A stretch of DNA of 64,000 nucleotides from contig JAECYW010000001.1 in NCBI GenBank assembly GCA_023014335.1, forward strand, positions 1,240,001 through 1,304,000. The letters are read 5' to 3'. Shown piece by piece: positions 11,815 through 24,400 of the stretch. Position 1 is the stretch's first letter. Every line of letters starts with the position of its first letter. The translations under genes and the position numbers were made by a program. This DNA comes from Galerina marginata. Its lineage: Eukaryota > Basidiomycota > Agaricomycetes > Agaricales > Galerinaceae. A model generated the notes under the pieces. That model ran no database searches. It worked only from the letters and a program-made list of their open reading frames with translations, and was not told the origin of the DNA.

Positions 11815-13090
11815 ATGGAGCTGCCATCTTCTCGAGAGCTGGAGCTCGAAATTCTACTGAGAGAGAGGGATGTCCAATTGGCAGAAGTCACGGTAAGCCG
11901 TCGCCCTAGTACAGAACTCGTGAATTGACCAACTCTCTCCCTCCATGGTGCTTAGGACGAGATCACCGCCTTGCGTCGTTATCTCTCGAAACAGCCGGGC
12001 CCTTCTACCACGGACGCAGTGACTCTTCCACCAGCCCTTGTATCCGTTTTATTGCCCCATATCACCAGCGGCGCGACCCCATCGACATCAAGTTCGAGTA
12101 CTGTCACTGCTGCTCTCACCCAACGAGCGCGCCTCCTTCAGGAAGAGAACGACGAGCTATATGAGCTCCTCAAACACAGTGAAACAGGCAAATTGAAAGA
12201 CGAAGTCCGTGGCCTGCGAAGAGTCGTCGCGAAGCTAGAGGGTGCTTTGAAAGGTCAGTCCCGTTCCTGATACGCGATTAATTCGTGCTAACCCACCGTG
12301 CTTTGCAGAGTCACATCAGGTCATAGACTCTTTATCGTGCGTCCTCTGACATTCGTCCATGTTGGTCATAGGCGCTAATCATACATATTACAGTACGGAG
12401 CTCGATAAAGCATACCAGACGCTAAAGTCGACGTCCCGCAAAGTCGGAAGCACGAACAAATCCAACTCACATTCACACTCGCCTCAGGACATGTATCCTT
12501 CTGTGTCAAATGCTGATTCAATGGGTAATGGACACGGCGCCTCAAAACTTCCTCCCACTGGGCCGCGGGGTCATAAGCGGCCGCGCTTATCAGAGTCCCA
12601 CGTATCTCCCGCTCCTCGTCTCGCTCCCTCTTTACCTCAGAAACCACCACCACATCACCACAATTCCCATCATCATCTGCCTTCGCGGGTCGACACTCGT
12701 GACCAAGGTCGTCATGGAATGGACAGTCGCCCCCCTAAGCTCAATGTCAAAATGGAGGTTGATGACGACGAAAGGGCAGTGTCGCCTCCCAACCGTGAAC
12801 GTGATCGAAACCGTGAGCCTCGCGAGAGGAATAACAGAGACCGAGAGCGGGATCGAGAGCGTGGAGTCAAGGAGCGCGATCGACCCCCGCACACTGGGAA
12901 GGACTGGGACAGAGACGGCGGAAAGTATCCTAATCCACGCCGTAATGGCCATAATTCAGGTCCGTCTGGACGAGGCCCTAGCAATGGTGCTACACCGGGA
13001 CGTAAAGGAAACGATCGGAGCAACCCCAACACGAATAACCACATATCGGACCAAGGAAGTCGGACATTGCAGGAGAGATTGGGATTGTGA
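11815..13090 (+). CDS. WTAP/Mum2-like subunit of the mRNA m6A writer complex
   Basis: Four exons (11815-11892, 11956-12253, 12309-12336, 12394-13090) join in frame. Exon 1 gives MELPSSRELELEILLRERDV; exon 2 gives ALRRYLSKQP and then the coiled coil RARLLQEENDELYELLKHSE, LKDEVRGLRRVVAKLEGALK; exons 3-4 give ESHQVIDSLS and TELDKAYQTLKS. This ENDELYELLK ... RGLRRVV ... LEGAL ... ESHQVI ... S.EL block is the WTAP/Mum2 family signature. WTAP scaffolds the METTL3/METTL14 methyltransferase in nuclear speckles, and Mum2 is required for meiotic m6A in yeast. The C-terminal 230 residues are disordered: a His-rich patch, a nuclear-localisation-like GHKRPRL, and an Arg-Asp/Arg-Glu repeat tract (about residues 250-300) typical of speckle proteins. 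Exon borders are clean. Confidence 0.85.
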
Positions 13091-14101
13091 ATTATGAACT
13101 ATGAAGTTTGGTGTGACCTGTTCTTTTCTCATCCTTCCTTTCCTCGCTTTCCTACCTACTCCCTACTTCTGGATTCGATGTGCTATCTATTTATTTTATC
13201 TCACCTTACGCAGTTCGTGGTCGATCTTGCTTGTAAATATCATATCTGGTACGATGCCCTCTGAATGTTCATTCACACTGTAGCCCTAGCTGACATAGTC
13301 CCTCGCCTCTCGTCCGTTGCATTGCTCTGCGTCCACAGTATCTGTAATCTTTAGTATTCCTTTTCGCCCTCCTGCTGTGCCCGTCATTGTTTTCTTCATC
13401 AGCCTATTTTTGATTGTCCATAGCTCATTCTCTTTCCATTGCCTTGCCCTACGTTTACATCACCCACTCATTCGTCCTTCGCGCCACCGTCGTTTCGCAT
13501 TCCTGCTTGTCCTATATTTCCTGTTCTCATATACCCGACCTCAGTCATCGAATTCTGGCACATATTTTCACGCAGAATGCTCAGCATTTATTGAACATTT
13601 GTCGCACATCAAAGTTAATTGAACATAATGGTAGAATATTATTCAAGTAGTAAAATAATGCGATAGGATGGTACACGGATATTAGCCAATCCTAGTTAAT
13701 AGTTATTATAATAATCGTTCTGTAAGGTATTGTGGGGTGATTATAGCGACGTGCGCTAGGTTAGGTCTATTCTAATGGGATGAATGTGGGTAGATACATA
13801 CATGGAACAAGATTGCGACGTAGATGGTGAGTGTGGGGGCATGGGCGCCTAATATGATAGCAATAAGTACAAATGTCCACACATCTACTGAATGGAGGGA
13901 TGGAGGTGTCGATGATTATGGAGTTCGAAGTCGAATGATGGACGATTGTCCGAGTTTGCGATTATAGGGGAGATAGTATAGATCGAATGTTGAGCCAATG
14001 CTGGTGCTGTAGCGGCAAGTTGTACAAGGCGCCTGCCCAAAAAATGTTGCCCTCCGACTGGCGGGACAATGAGAATGGTGCAAGATGCATGAAATAAAAG
14101 G
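13091..14101. other. Intergenic region without recognisable gene
   Basis: The first part is the pyrimidine-rich 3' region of the WTAP-like gene and contains several TAG/TTATTTTAT strings. From about 13620 to 13900 the sequence is AT-rich with ATAATAATCG-like strings. Open frames of 60-100 codons exist here, but they are rich in Phe/Leu/Ser from the pyrimidine bias and resemble no family. The part nearest 14100 should be the 3' UTR of the minus-strand Pro/Ser-rich gene. Confidence 0.5.
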
Positions 14102-14819
14102 TTACAAGGCGGCGACTGCAGTGCGCGGCTGTCGGGTGGGTGAACGGAGCCCAAAGAATTTTAAACAGGCAATGCCCATGCTCTTGTGCTTTTCCAAAGC
14201 CGGTAGAGTGGATTTCTGATCGAACCCTTTTGGTTCAAGGATTGGTGGCATTGTTGGTACAGGTGCAGTATGCCGAGCCGCTTCAATGTCAGACAGGAGA
14301 ATTGGTGTAGGCGACACTGGTGAGCGACATGGGCTTTGGGCACACGATATGTTGCGGCCCTGTGTAACGGTACGGAAGGGGGGGAACAGGCGAGGCCTCG
14401 GACTCTACGGTAGGACTCGGGGATGGAGACGAAGAGTACGGCAACGCGACAGAGAGTGTCCGCCGATGACGAGAGGTAAAGTCTGGACTATTCCTCGACG
14501 ACGGGGCGGGCGAGGAACTGGGAGTGCTCGCTGGCGACGCGTTGAGGGTCGAAAGAGTCCGAGGGCGGGGACTGGGGGGGCTGGCGTGTCCGTCGTCAGA
14601 AAACTTGGTCTCCCTGGTGCTCATGAAATCGTAAGAGCGGGCGGAGTGGAGGGGTTTTGTGCGGGCATTGAGTCCTGGGGGCAAAGCTGGGGAATGGACG
14701 CGTATTTTTGGTTGAGAAGGGACGCGGCGTGGGTGGCGCGGGTAGGGCAGGGGGGCGGGCAAAACGTCTGGAGAAGGCTGACGGGGAGGTGGAGAGGCAG
14801 GGCGGACGAAGATGGACAT
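14102..14819 (-). CDS. Pro/Ser-rich hypothetical protein, frame change near the 3' end
   Basis: From ATG at 14819 the minus strand reads MSIFVRPASPPPRQPSPDVL and continues for about 150 residues of Pro, Ser, Arg and Thr, including SPPSPRPRTLSTLNASPAST and RRTLSVALPYSSSPSPSPT. The same compositional style continues in another frame with SPTPILLSDIEAARHTAPVP and KSMGIACLKFFGLRSPTRQ to a stop at 14102. The switch could be a 37-90 nt intron (phase-compatible donors exist with acceptor GAAG and a CTGAC branch-like site) or an indel in the seven-base homopolymer at 14378-14384. A TATA box lies 27-34 nt upstream of the ATG, so the leader would be very short. A long antisense frame here is Trp/Arg/Gly-rich and rejected. 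No function can be inferred; a disordered signalling substrate is possible. Confidence 0.55.
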
Positions 14820-14845
14820 TATTGGTGCCCAGCACTTTCAACCGC

Positions 14846-14853
14846 TTTTTATA
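14846..14853 (-). promoter_or_regulatory. TATA box for the Pro/Ser-rich gene
   Basis: The minus strand reads TATAAAAA, a strong TATA match, ending 26 nt before the proposed ATG at 14819. At the usual spacing the transcription start would fall almost on the ATG, so either the leader is only a few bases long or a downstream start is used. Confidence 0.5.
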
Positions 14854-15624
14854 CCTGTTATCCCAATTTGGGACCAATCTCCGCCCTTGTGCCCCATCTG
14901 GTGAATGAGAATCTCAACCATTCTTGGAACAACTCGTTGCCTTCTCTTCATGGCACAGAAATGTCAGGGTGGCAGTTTGGCTGTTTGTGGCAGTGCCGCC
15001 ATGAATATTTGAGTTGTCGCCACTGTTTCGTGTTTCACTCCGAGGTGCCAACTGTCAAAAATAAATTATTGTGATCCGTTGATCTATCATAAATTTATCC
15101 ACACATCCGGCTATACTTCGACGGAGCTCAATGTCCTTCGTCCCACACTAACAGGTCACTGCGGTTTCTATTTCCGGCCGTTTCATGGGATTATTCGAGT
15201 CTGTGATTCACCCAATTTCACGCCGACGGGTACTGCATTGAAGAGAAGTAGATATACCTTTGCAGCCCGTCGTTCAACAAGACTCCCGTTAATTCACCAC
15301 GAGGCCAAGTCGATCAGGGTCCACAAGCGCTGGACACGGTGTACACCTCGCAAGTTGGGCCAAGTCGACGCAATTTTCTCTGACACTAAGCTCGTCTCTA
15401 GACCGATGTCGTTTCAGGCCAATTGCAAATGTCCCCTACTCAAGCTCCGGTCCTCAAACCCGTAATGCCGCCATCAGTATCGAGGTAATAGACCATACGA
15501 ACAAAGTATAAACAGCAATAATGCAACTTCAGCGCTAGCTATACTTGACAAATCCTTATTCGTACGAATTCTGTTTATTACAGGTTCACCTTCAAAGAAC
15601 GAGCTGCAAAAGCATTGCATAAGT
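14854..15624. other. Intergenic region upstream of Pro/Ser-rich gene
   Basis: About 770 nt between the TATA box of the minus-strand Pro/Ser-rich gene and the stop codon of the glutaminase gene. The first 200 nt contain repeated TGGCAGT/GCCGCCA-type strings that could be regulatory. A plus-strand frame of 128 codons at 15079-15465 has no intron signals or family resemblance and I do not call it. Confidence 0.4.
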
Positions 15625-18600
15625 TTAATGATTAGCTGTCATACTTCGGCCATTTGAACTCACAAGAGCTGTTTACCCATACGTCATCAGAATTCAGAAA
15701 ATATGACAGCACACAAAAGTACCCACCGAGATGACCGCCCACTACAGGACGTGCACGGAATCCTTCGGGCTGGCCGTTGGTCGTCTCATACCAGTCACCA
15801 AAAGGCTGCGAGCTTAGTCCGTCGGACGCCCATTTCTTTACTGAACTGACGAAAAGGTCGCGACCAGCGGTGTCGGTCATGATACCAGCAGTCCAGATCT
15901 CCCAATCTAGGAACGGAGCCGAAATATTACAGCAGCAGATACATCTAGTGACAATAACCTACCAGATTTCGTGTATGTATGGCTGCAAAAAAAAAAATTA
16001 AGCCTAATACACGACGTTTCGTAGATCAAATAAATATACCGAGTATCCAAAGGTACCCCGACCGGTTCTGTTACGACCATTAATCTTTCAGGACTATATG
16101 CGCTGTCGGTGTTTACTGACGTGCAACAGTCTTATACCATGCAGTTTCTGGACAAATATGAATCATGTCAAGATTAAATGGGCTAAGCAAACGACAGTGC
16201 TCACGCATTTGATACACAGAAGCCGGGAAGAGGTCAAGCTTCAGAAGCTTGTCAGCGAAAAGGTTGTACGATAAACCCCAGCTGGAAGAAAATTCGATGT
16301 CCGTCAAGACCAGATAGAAGTTAAAGCAAGTACCTTGCGGAATTGCCGTACTGCGCGCTGCATATAATTACCGTGAAACAAATATCCATTAATTACTTAC
16401 GGCGAGGGTCAAATGTTGTCCTGAGGAAGACGCCGACAATGTTTGCCACTGACTAACGTATTTGCCAGCAATAGACTTATATGAGAGGTTTTAATGTGAA
16501 GATTATCATCGGTACCGGTCACGGAACCTACCGAGTAATTTGCGGTCTTGGCTGGATTGCCAACAAGCTGAGAAATATTTGACATAGCCTTGATACCGAT
16601 GATCCCCTTGATCGCCAGATTGGTCTGGTTTGCCAGCGATCCAGCGAAATCGTCAGTGCTGATCTGGTTGGCGGGAATCAGGGAGTCCTCGATCAAGAAT
16701 TGTGTCCATTGGTCCAGTAAAGCTTGCTTTGTTGTGAAGGGTACAATGAGCTTGGAACTGGAGATGAATGCGAGTTTGATAACATACATATTGTTGAAGT
16801 TGGGAAAGGTCTCCAGTTTTTTGAGCGTAACTGAGGGCCATTATGATCATATTTCCGCTCTCTAAACCGACAGTCATAATCATGAGGTGCGTCGCAATTC
16901 GGCTCTGAACTCACCCTCTACAGGCATCGGCTCGTCGTTACCGTCATTGTGGCCTACCGCATTAGGATAGCTGGAACCTAACGATTATGGTTCACGGGAA
17001 AGTTCATCCACGTAAATTTCGTAAACATACCGAGATCGTGGACGCTCCATTTATTCGGGTATTGGCCGGTCGCTTGGTACCTGAATAATCCTTCAAGTAA
17101 GAATTTTCCAAGTACTGGATTCGTGTACAAGAGGACAGGCCAGGCAGGGAAAATAACATCCACAGTGTTGACATTCTATTCGAGTTTCAGTGTGTCTGGA
17201 AGACAGACAAGTTTGACAGGACACTGACCCCGTCACTAGAAATTTCTAAATCTGCCGTCAGCAAAAATGACTGGGAAACAGAAGTCCCAATTTGACCTTT
17301 CATGAAGACTATAACGTCATTGGGGTTGAAAGTTCCATCGTTATTTTTCGAAATAGTGATTTCCGTTGCTCCGAGAGCTTGTCTAATGGATAGAGCCACA
17401 ATCGATGCATAATCTGACGATATTTTAGAGGCGTCACTATTGACTTTGGTGTCGAAAGCCCGAGCCCGGCTGAGAGCGTTATTGAAGTCGCCTAAGAAGC
17501 TGGAAATCTGAGAGGGAAAAGTAAAGGGTTTATGATTAAGCAAAGACCCCACATATTCGACTCACGCACCACACTCGCAGGAGACGAGAATTGGCTCCAA
17601 AAATACAGGCTCCTTGCTTGCCTGGCGTTGTTTGCAACAATATAGTTAATTGCTGGATCACGGATGTGGCCGACCGAGAAAACCACTGGGTTCGTTGCAC
17701 CATCGATCGAGCCAAGGTCACGAGAAAGACCGAATACAGGCCAGGCATTGGAGACAGCGCGGAAAGTTGTATCCTGCGTATTTGGGAGTTTGCCACCGTT
17801 GATGAACTGTGCACGAACAGTTACATCGGCTCCGGATTGGAATGTGGTGCCGGCAACCTGTACCGAGGTTAAACAAAGTCAATAGAAATACCCCGCAGTT
17901 TACTGACGTTCGATAGGGAATAGAAGGCGGAGCCATCTGTACCACCATTGTCAGAACTTTATAATAGGGAAGTAAAAATTAAGCAAAAAATTTTGACATT
18001 GCGTATGGTCGTTGACTTCTGTTAAAGGGGCTTGAGTTTGAAGCTGCACCTGGTGCGTTATGATATTGTTAACTGAAGTGCTCCAGTTTGCAACGAGATT
18101 GTTGTCGCCTGAGACCCATTCTGCGCTAATGTCAGAATAAACTTGAACTGAATGCGGTGCTCCGTCTGTGGGTGCCACCGAAACAGCCATGTAGGCAAAC
18201 GGAATAGATTGTTTCCCAAGGTCGTTGGGCTTTTCGACAGGATATACTTGAATGAGTTCATTTACAGCGGAGGTGATGCTTAACGTACTTCGACTGGGCT
18301 CAGAAATGTAACCGTGACGTCGACGGGACCCGCTGACAGAACGAAGATGCTTTGGGTTGAAGTGAACTGGTACATGTCATAAGAACCACAATATATTGCA
18401 TGAAGTGCTTTACTTACTGTCGAGCCCTTCTGAACCGCCTTGGCGAAGGTAGCACCTGGAACATTAGGTGCACCTAAGAAGCTGAATGGCTTTCCGTCAA
18501 CTTTCACAAAGCCTGCCCAGCCAACGATCTAATGAAAGACGGATTTTTTCATTTCAAGCTCAAAGATATTAAGATAAATGCAAACCTGACCAGTCCAGAA

Positions 18601-18827
18601 CGTCGGCCAGACGTCATTGAGGGCGTTCCCTAGGGTATTGTCAAATATCTGTGCCGCTAAGAGAGCTAATGGCAAGTACCGGATCCCTGAGGGAGCCATG
18701 CCGAGAGATACGGAGTCCTGACAGCAAGTGGGAAAGACGGAGGATTGAAAGGTGTAGCGGTCCATGGAACCGCGCTAGCACTTGTGATGAAGGACGAGGT
18801 TAATGCAGCTCCAATGAGAATGTTCAT
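15625..18827 (-). CDS. gtaA: Secreted GtaA-type glutaminase (DUF4965 family)
   Basis: Fungal extracellular glutaminase A family, which hydrolyses glutamine to glutamate and ammonia. The start at 18827 gives a signal peptide, MNILIGAALTSSFITSASA, then PFNPPSFPLAVRTPYLSAWL. Later exons carry NDVWPTFWTGQ, GWAGFVKVDGKPFSFLG-like sequence, FTSTQSIFVLSAGPVDVTVT, YMAVSVAPTDGAPHSVQVYS, DISAEWVSGDNN, then FRYQATGQYPNKWSVHDLGM, the catalytic-region ALSYAQKTGDL and LADKLLKLDLFP. The 3' exons read DWYETTNGQPEGFRARPVVG and, after a last intron, GHLALVSSNGRSMTANH. All family landmarks appear in order; around 15 short introns interrupt the gene. It is divergent from the chitinase gene. The assignment to the family is firm; exact substrate use is known only from Aspergillus homologues. 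Confidence 0.88.
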
Positions 18828-19357
18828 TTCAGAAGAGGATATACTGCGAAAAGCAACAATGAGTCTTGTGAAATAGGCCCATTATATAGGACATCTCTCC
18901 GAACCAGATGCGAGCCTTGTGAGTCAAAGACAGGCATACAAAAATACTTCCTGTGCTTGTCCTGTGCCATTGCTGTAGCAGAGATCATGAGACAAACTAG
19001 CACATGCAGTATTGGAGAGGAAGAGGGAACTGAGCGAGAAAAATAGAAAAGAAGCATAACGTTTTGTTCAAAGAATCTTTGCATTAGTGGTGGTTACGGA
19101 GTGCGTTGCAGACCAGTGATTTCGATGGACAAGAATATAGGACTCCGTGATGATCATCTGATGGTTGACGTGACATCTGTGACGTGACGCTGTTATACTT
19201 CTCCTTTCCTCTTGCCAGTACAGTATTGCAAAATATGCCAGAATAACTCTATCGGGTGACGTCTTGATTCTCCAGTCTGGATCGTAACTGGGCTGTTCGG
19301 AACTGCCGGGAAACATGTTCTTCTTGCATCCACCCTACGTCAATTAGAGCCGGCCAT
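18828..19357. promoter_or_regulatory. Shared upstream region of glutaminase and chitinase
   Basis: A 530 nt gap between divergent start codons of two secreted hydrolases. It includes repeated TGACGTGAC/TGACGTGACAT strings around 19165-19190, which resemble CRE/ATF half sites, and GATGATCATCTGAT with GATA-like cores (GATC/GATG only). A minus-strand frame at 18824-19084 has a hydrophobic start but no matching downstream family and is probably leader sequence. Co-regulation is inferred. Confidence 0.45.
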
Positions 19358-20920
19358 ATGTCTCCCTGTAATTGCCTCGAGAGATTGTGTTTCGTTGCGC
19401 TCTTCGTCACTGTTCTATCGTCTTGCTCTCCAGTTCGCGCGATTTCACAGGCAGGTGGTGTGGCTAGCCTCTCCGAGCATAAACTGCGCAAAGAACATAC
19501 CCGAACCCTATCATTGGCTGCATACGATGGCTCAACCAACGATTCTTTCGGCAATTCGTACTATAACCCAGTTCCTAAGCCGCCGGATATTGGCCTAGAG
19601 CCATTTTCAATCCTGCCTCAAAACGGAACTTTTGGCTCATATGGGACGACAGAAAATGGCCATTCTTCGCAAATGCTCGTGATGGGTTACTATCCTGATT
19701 GGGTATCATCAAGTTTCCCTCCTGAAAAAATAAATTTCAAATGGTTCGACTGGATCGACTTCGCCTTTGCCGTGCCAAGCGACGATTATACCCTGCTCTG
19801 GGACGAACCAGGAGGCGCTCCGGCGCTTCTTAAACGGCTTATTGCTTCTGCACATTCGCACGGTACGAAGGTCAAGCTGAGCATTGGGGGATGGACGGGA
19901 AGCAAGTGAGTGAATACGAGTGATTCGAGGACAATACAAACTGATGTCTCGGTTTCTGAAGGCATTTTTCATCAGCCGTTGCCAATGACACAAGCAGAAA
20001 GACATTCGTTGATAATATCCTCGCCACATATATGACATACGAATTGGACGGCATTGACATTGATTGGGAATACCCCGGACGAGAAGGCTCTCCCGGCAAC
20101 GAATTTGGTCCCGACGATACCACGAACTTCCTCCTATTTCTTCAAAGACTGCGCGCTGCATTGCCCCTCGATGCACGAATTACCGCTGCAGTTGAACCTA
20201 CCCCTTTCTTAGACAACAAAGGCCGGCCAATGGATGACGTATCGACGTTTGCTGAAGTTCTTGATTGGGTCTTGATTATGAATTACGATGTTTGGGGCTG
20301 TGAGTCGTTCATGTCCTAACGGCGTGGTCCTTCATTCAAGTGTTCAAACTTTGTCATTACAAACAGCGTCATCCTCACCTGGACCAAACGCACCGTTCTA
20401 CGATGCCTGCGGCAACTCTACACAACCTGAAGCAAGTGCTGTTGGATCCTTCAATGCATGGACAGCGGCTGGGTTTCCTGCTCGCAAGCTTGTCCTTGGG
20501 CTGCCTTCTTATGGTTATATCTCTTCCTCGAGCGCGAAAAGCCTTAAGACACGTTCAAAACAACCCAGCAAGAAACAACATCATTCCCTTAAGGTGGTGA
20601 ATGAGGACGGAGGTTCTGACGGCCAGGTCCAATTTCGAGACTTAATCATCCAAGGAGCACTTCTGTCAACCAATGACACAATCCGTTACGCCTCGAGTGG
20701 CGGATTCGTGCGCCTATGGGACTTTTGTTCCAGCACTCCTTATTTGCGATCATCTTCCTCTGATCAAATTATCACCTATGATGGCCCAATATCTTTAGGT
20801 ATGAAAGCCGCGTTTGCGAAAGCAGTTGGGATGCTAGGAGTGAATATATTCGATATCCACGGTGACACGGATGATGGGGAATTGATGAATGGGGTTCGGA
20901 AGTCTATGGGTTTGAGTTAG
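19358..20920 (+). CDS. Secreted GH18 chitinase
   Basis: Family 18 glycoside hydrolase that cleaves beta-1,4 links in chitin by substrate-assisted catalysis. Three exons (19358-19905, 19962-20299, 20367-20920) join cleanly. The protein starts with a signal peptide (LCFVALFVTVLSSCSPVRA), then a linker, then the barrel: MLVMGYYPDWVSSSFPPEKI, VKLSIGGWTGSK, the catalytic motif DGIDIDWEYPG with Glu as acid/base, VLDWVLIMNYDVWG, SPGPNAPFYDACGN, ARKLVLGLPSYGY and the closing strand GVNIFDIHGDTDDGELMNGV. SxGG and DxxDxDxE are intact, so it should be active. The final strand has IHGD where many chitinases have WE/WD-type residues. No carbohydrate-binding module or GPI signal is visible. Role could be wall remodelling or recycling of chitin. 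Confidence 0.92.
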
Positions 20921-21473
20921 TCCTTTTGGGGGTTGTAGATGTTTTCTTGCTACTCCTCTCTCAATCAAATTTTCTATGGCTTCTGACGTTCTTCATATTG
21001 GAAAAATAACTGTTTGAATTTGTTTTTTTGAAAAGGCATAAATCATTATCAGAAGATAATAGTAAATGAACAAATTTATATTGTGAATTTTCAGTAGTAT
21101 CATGTGGTCGCGACGCGACGCGCCGATCGACAAAAATGGCGTAATTGACGTTTGATCGAATCGTTCATGCCAAACAATTAGCCCATCTTGGAAATCGTAA
21201 CGTAATTTTAAGAAAGCTTGATCCAATTGATTCCCGAAAAAATTTCGGTATTGATATAATATTGATGCAATCTATTATATATTGGCCACCCGAATGAAGC
21301 CGTGCCCTTTTTTTCGAGCCAGTTTTGCATCTCCAGGACGACAAGGATTGTAAGCGGCAGCCTGCAAGCCTCAAGGTGAATACATGGCTTTTTTTCCCTT
21401 AAGATGAATACCCCCTTAACCAATCTTGCAGAATCTTGCTCAGATCAGTGATCAAGCACACTTAGTGTCTGGC
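20921..21473. other. Intergenic region, AT-rich
   Basis: 553 nt between two plus-strand genes. The middle is AT-rich with a GCGACGCGACGCGCCGAT string at about 21112-21130 that contains overlapping MluI-like ACGCG(T) cell-cycle-box cores. No gene is visible. It should contain the 3' UTR of the chitinase and the promoter of the cysteine-module gene. Confidence 0.45.
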
Positions 21474-24400
21474 ATGGAAGTGGAATACTCGTCAGCAGCG
21501 ACAATGAGGTCGCCAACAATGAATCTAGTTCAACTAGTCCGAGTTTGTTCGCAAAGGGATTGCAAAGCTATCATAATGCAAGGCAATATATGCGAGCAGT
21601 GCGTCGCAACAATAAGGTCGCGTCATGGTAGGCCGTTTTCCGGCGCGTCTTCTAGGGGAGGAATAGTTCGTGGTTTTGCTCCACCCGTATCTGGTCATAG
21701 GCTTCATCCAGAGGTGACCATGAAAACACAACACCCAGCTTCTGTGGTACGTCATGTTCCCTTTGCCTTCACTGTTCTTTGTCTGACTAGCCCTCGCAGT
21801 CCTTGGTAAATTCTCATACCTTGTGTCTTCAGTCCGACTGAGTGGATTCTAGAGCAGGCCGCCTTCGTATGTCCGATATAACACGTCCACAGCGACAAAT
21901 ACTCAAAGTAGCCAACACCCAAGTCCTTCATTTGCCATTTCCTGTGGGAGTAACCACAACTTGCGACCTCCAACCTTCATTATGCCAACGACTCCTCTTG
22001 TTAACCACTTCAATTCCCGTGGAGAAGTCATCCAGGATATTCGTCCACAAATGGTAAGTCAGCCGCACAGAACTACTAGAATGAATTTTTCTTGAATATC
22101 ATTACCGCGTTAAAAGGAACATCAAGCTTTTGCGCACGGTGACCATGGCCATACTCACATAAAGTCTAGGCTTTGCATGCGCTGCTCGCATGCGTTGCCA
22201 TCGCATTATATTGGAGACCGCTGTCCAAGTTGCCGTGTGGGAGTAGCAAAGTTCTCTGTTCAGGCCTCATCTCGTTCCAAGAACTCGAGACCCATCGACA
22301 GAATGGCGGCCAGACCTGTGGTAAACAGTCATGTACAGAATGAAATCGACGTGACCAAGGAAGCTCTATCCTTCATTGCCGTTCGTCAACCTTTTTTTTG
22401 TTCGCATGTTCTATCTATTTCTGATCCTTCTTTAGGACGTAAATAATAATGATGTTGACGATGACGGTGATATTACTATGGAGGATATTGAGCTTTCTTA
22501 CCCAACGGTAGGATTCGTCATTCATCAAAACGGCTGCCTTGGTTGGAACTCTGATTTCATCATCAGATTTCTGATAATGCACACATTCCACCACAAAGAC
22601 CTACAAAAAGGTCGTCGGTTTTGGCTCTGAAACAGGGCTTCTCTTTGCCGCGTAGTGATACATCAAGGAAGCGTCAGAAAGTGGTAGCCCAGCCGGTTTG
22701 CATCAACCTGACAGATTCCCCGCCATCAACCCCACCAGTGCTTCTAAAGCATAGTCTAAATTCGCAAGTCATCGCATCCAAACCCGCCAAATCAACAAAG
22801 GCAGTGAGTTAGACTGCTCGTTGGCCACTCGATTTTTTGGGTTGATATATGTTCTTCCGAAGACTGCACGGTCACTCAAACTGTGTGCAACTGATGGCTG
22901 CACCGGCATTATATCTGTAGATTCGTGTGCGACGCGATGTCTGACATGCGTTCGGAGCGAATGGAAATCAAAACGATCGGCAATTTTGACAAACGATGGG
23001 CAAAATAAATTGGGAACAAATAGCACTGGGATTCTCAAGCCTTCACAAACGCCTAAGAACTTAAAGGTGAACAAGAAGAAAGGAGTGACCTGGGCAGATA
23101 GAATTTCGCCAACTTCTACCCAGAAAACTAAATGTCAAATTCTTTCTAGAAAAAGTGTCCCTGCAGTACAAGAAACTGCATCGTTCACTGAGCTCGTCCA
23201 ATCTCCCGGTGGAACACACTTCACGGAAGCCGAATCTATCAAAGCAATTGCATTGAAAGACTACAAGAATTCAGAAGGCTTGCTTGATACAAAACCCTTT
23301 CAGGAGCACCGATCGCAAGCTAAGGAGGTGGAGAGCGTCTTGGACCTTCCATCAACCTTTTTGAATGACACCCCTCAAAATACTCCCACCGTAACGGCTG
23401 TCAAGCACTGCGAAGGTTCTGACGGACCCAGCCACGAGGTTGGCGCTAGTTCTGTTGCTCTCGAAGTAGTCCCCGACAGTCGACCCTCCAGTTCTCAGAA
23501 AAATGACACTACGAGCCCTGAAGCCCCGCTTTCCACTGCCCACGATCGCATCTCTGGGTGGGACAGTGACCTCTCTGAATTGAGTGATTCTTCGTCAGAA
23601 AAAACCGGATTCGTTGTCGGAATCAGATTCAGAAGAGGTATGTACACCTCTGGTGGATGAAGCCTTCCATATTCCTAATCAAGATTTCTTGAACTTGTAG
23701 CCCCCACCTACCTCTACGCCAAGCGGCTTAAAGATTCGCATTCCTGCTCGCCCTGCAGGAATTTATGCCAGGAAATGTGCTGCGCCTAAGTGCAGTCAAC
23801 CGCTGGCCACCAGCTATCGGTGGAAGTCATGTGTTATGTGTCGAGCCCGCAGTCGTGAATACCAGCGCAAAAAACAAAACCTTCAAGGTCGACGCACACA
23901 ACTCGACGAAGAACTGAAGCAAATTCGGGCTCTCGGCACTCCACTGGCCGGGGTACGCCATCCTCCTAACTTTTCGGTAATACTTATGAAGGTTCTTTCC
24001 TATAGGACCTCCTCTGTAGAGAGACATCTGAAGTCGAAGAAGTAACTCTTGTCCCTGGTGCTCGTCTCTGTTTCATCCGAAACTGCACATATATTATCCC
24101 TCCGGTGAACGAATACCGTTGGAAGATGTGTGCCCTGTGTCGTCTTCTAAAGAAGGAAAGGAGACAGCAAGAAAAGCTGAAGAATGACCCAACCGTTAGA
24201 CAACAATCCAGTAAAAAGGTCACAGGCATTCCTTTCCTCGTGCGGTCACTTGTCATTTAAATTCAATTCTTTTTCTCTATATCTGACTGCTAATCCTTCG
24301 TCCTGTATTTAGGATTATCTATGCAAAAAATCACCAGCGATTAAGAGTGGTAGATGTAGGAGTCTTGACTGTGGAATGCTGGTCCAAGATTCTTCATCAT

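Noticed and set aside
14286..15074. 262-codon plus-strand frame
   Set aside because: Rich in Trp, Arg and Gly, which is the complement of the Pro/Ser codons of the minus-strand gene; the TATA box supports the minus strand.
18824..19084. Minus-strand frame with a signal-peptide-like start upstream of the glutaminase
   Set aside because: It does not splice sensibly into the glutaminase, which has its own signal peptide at 18827; likely leader or chance.
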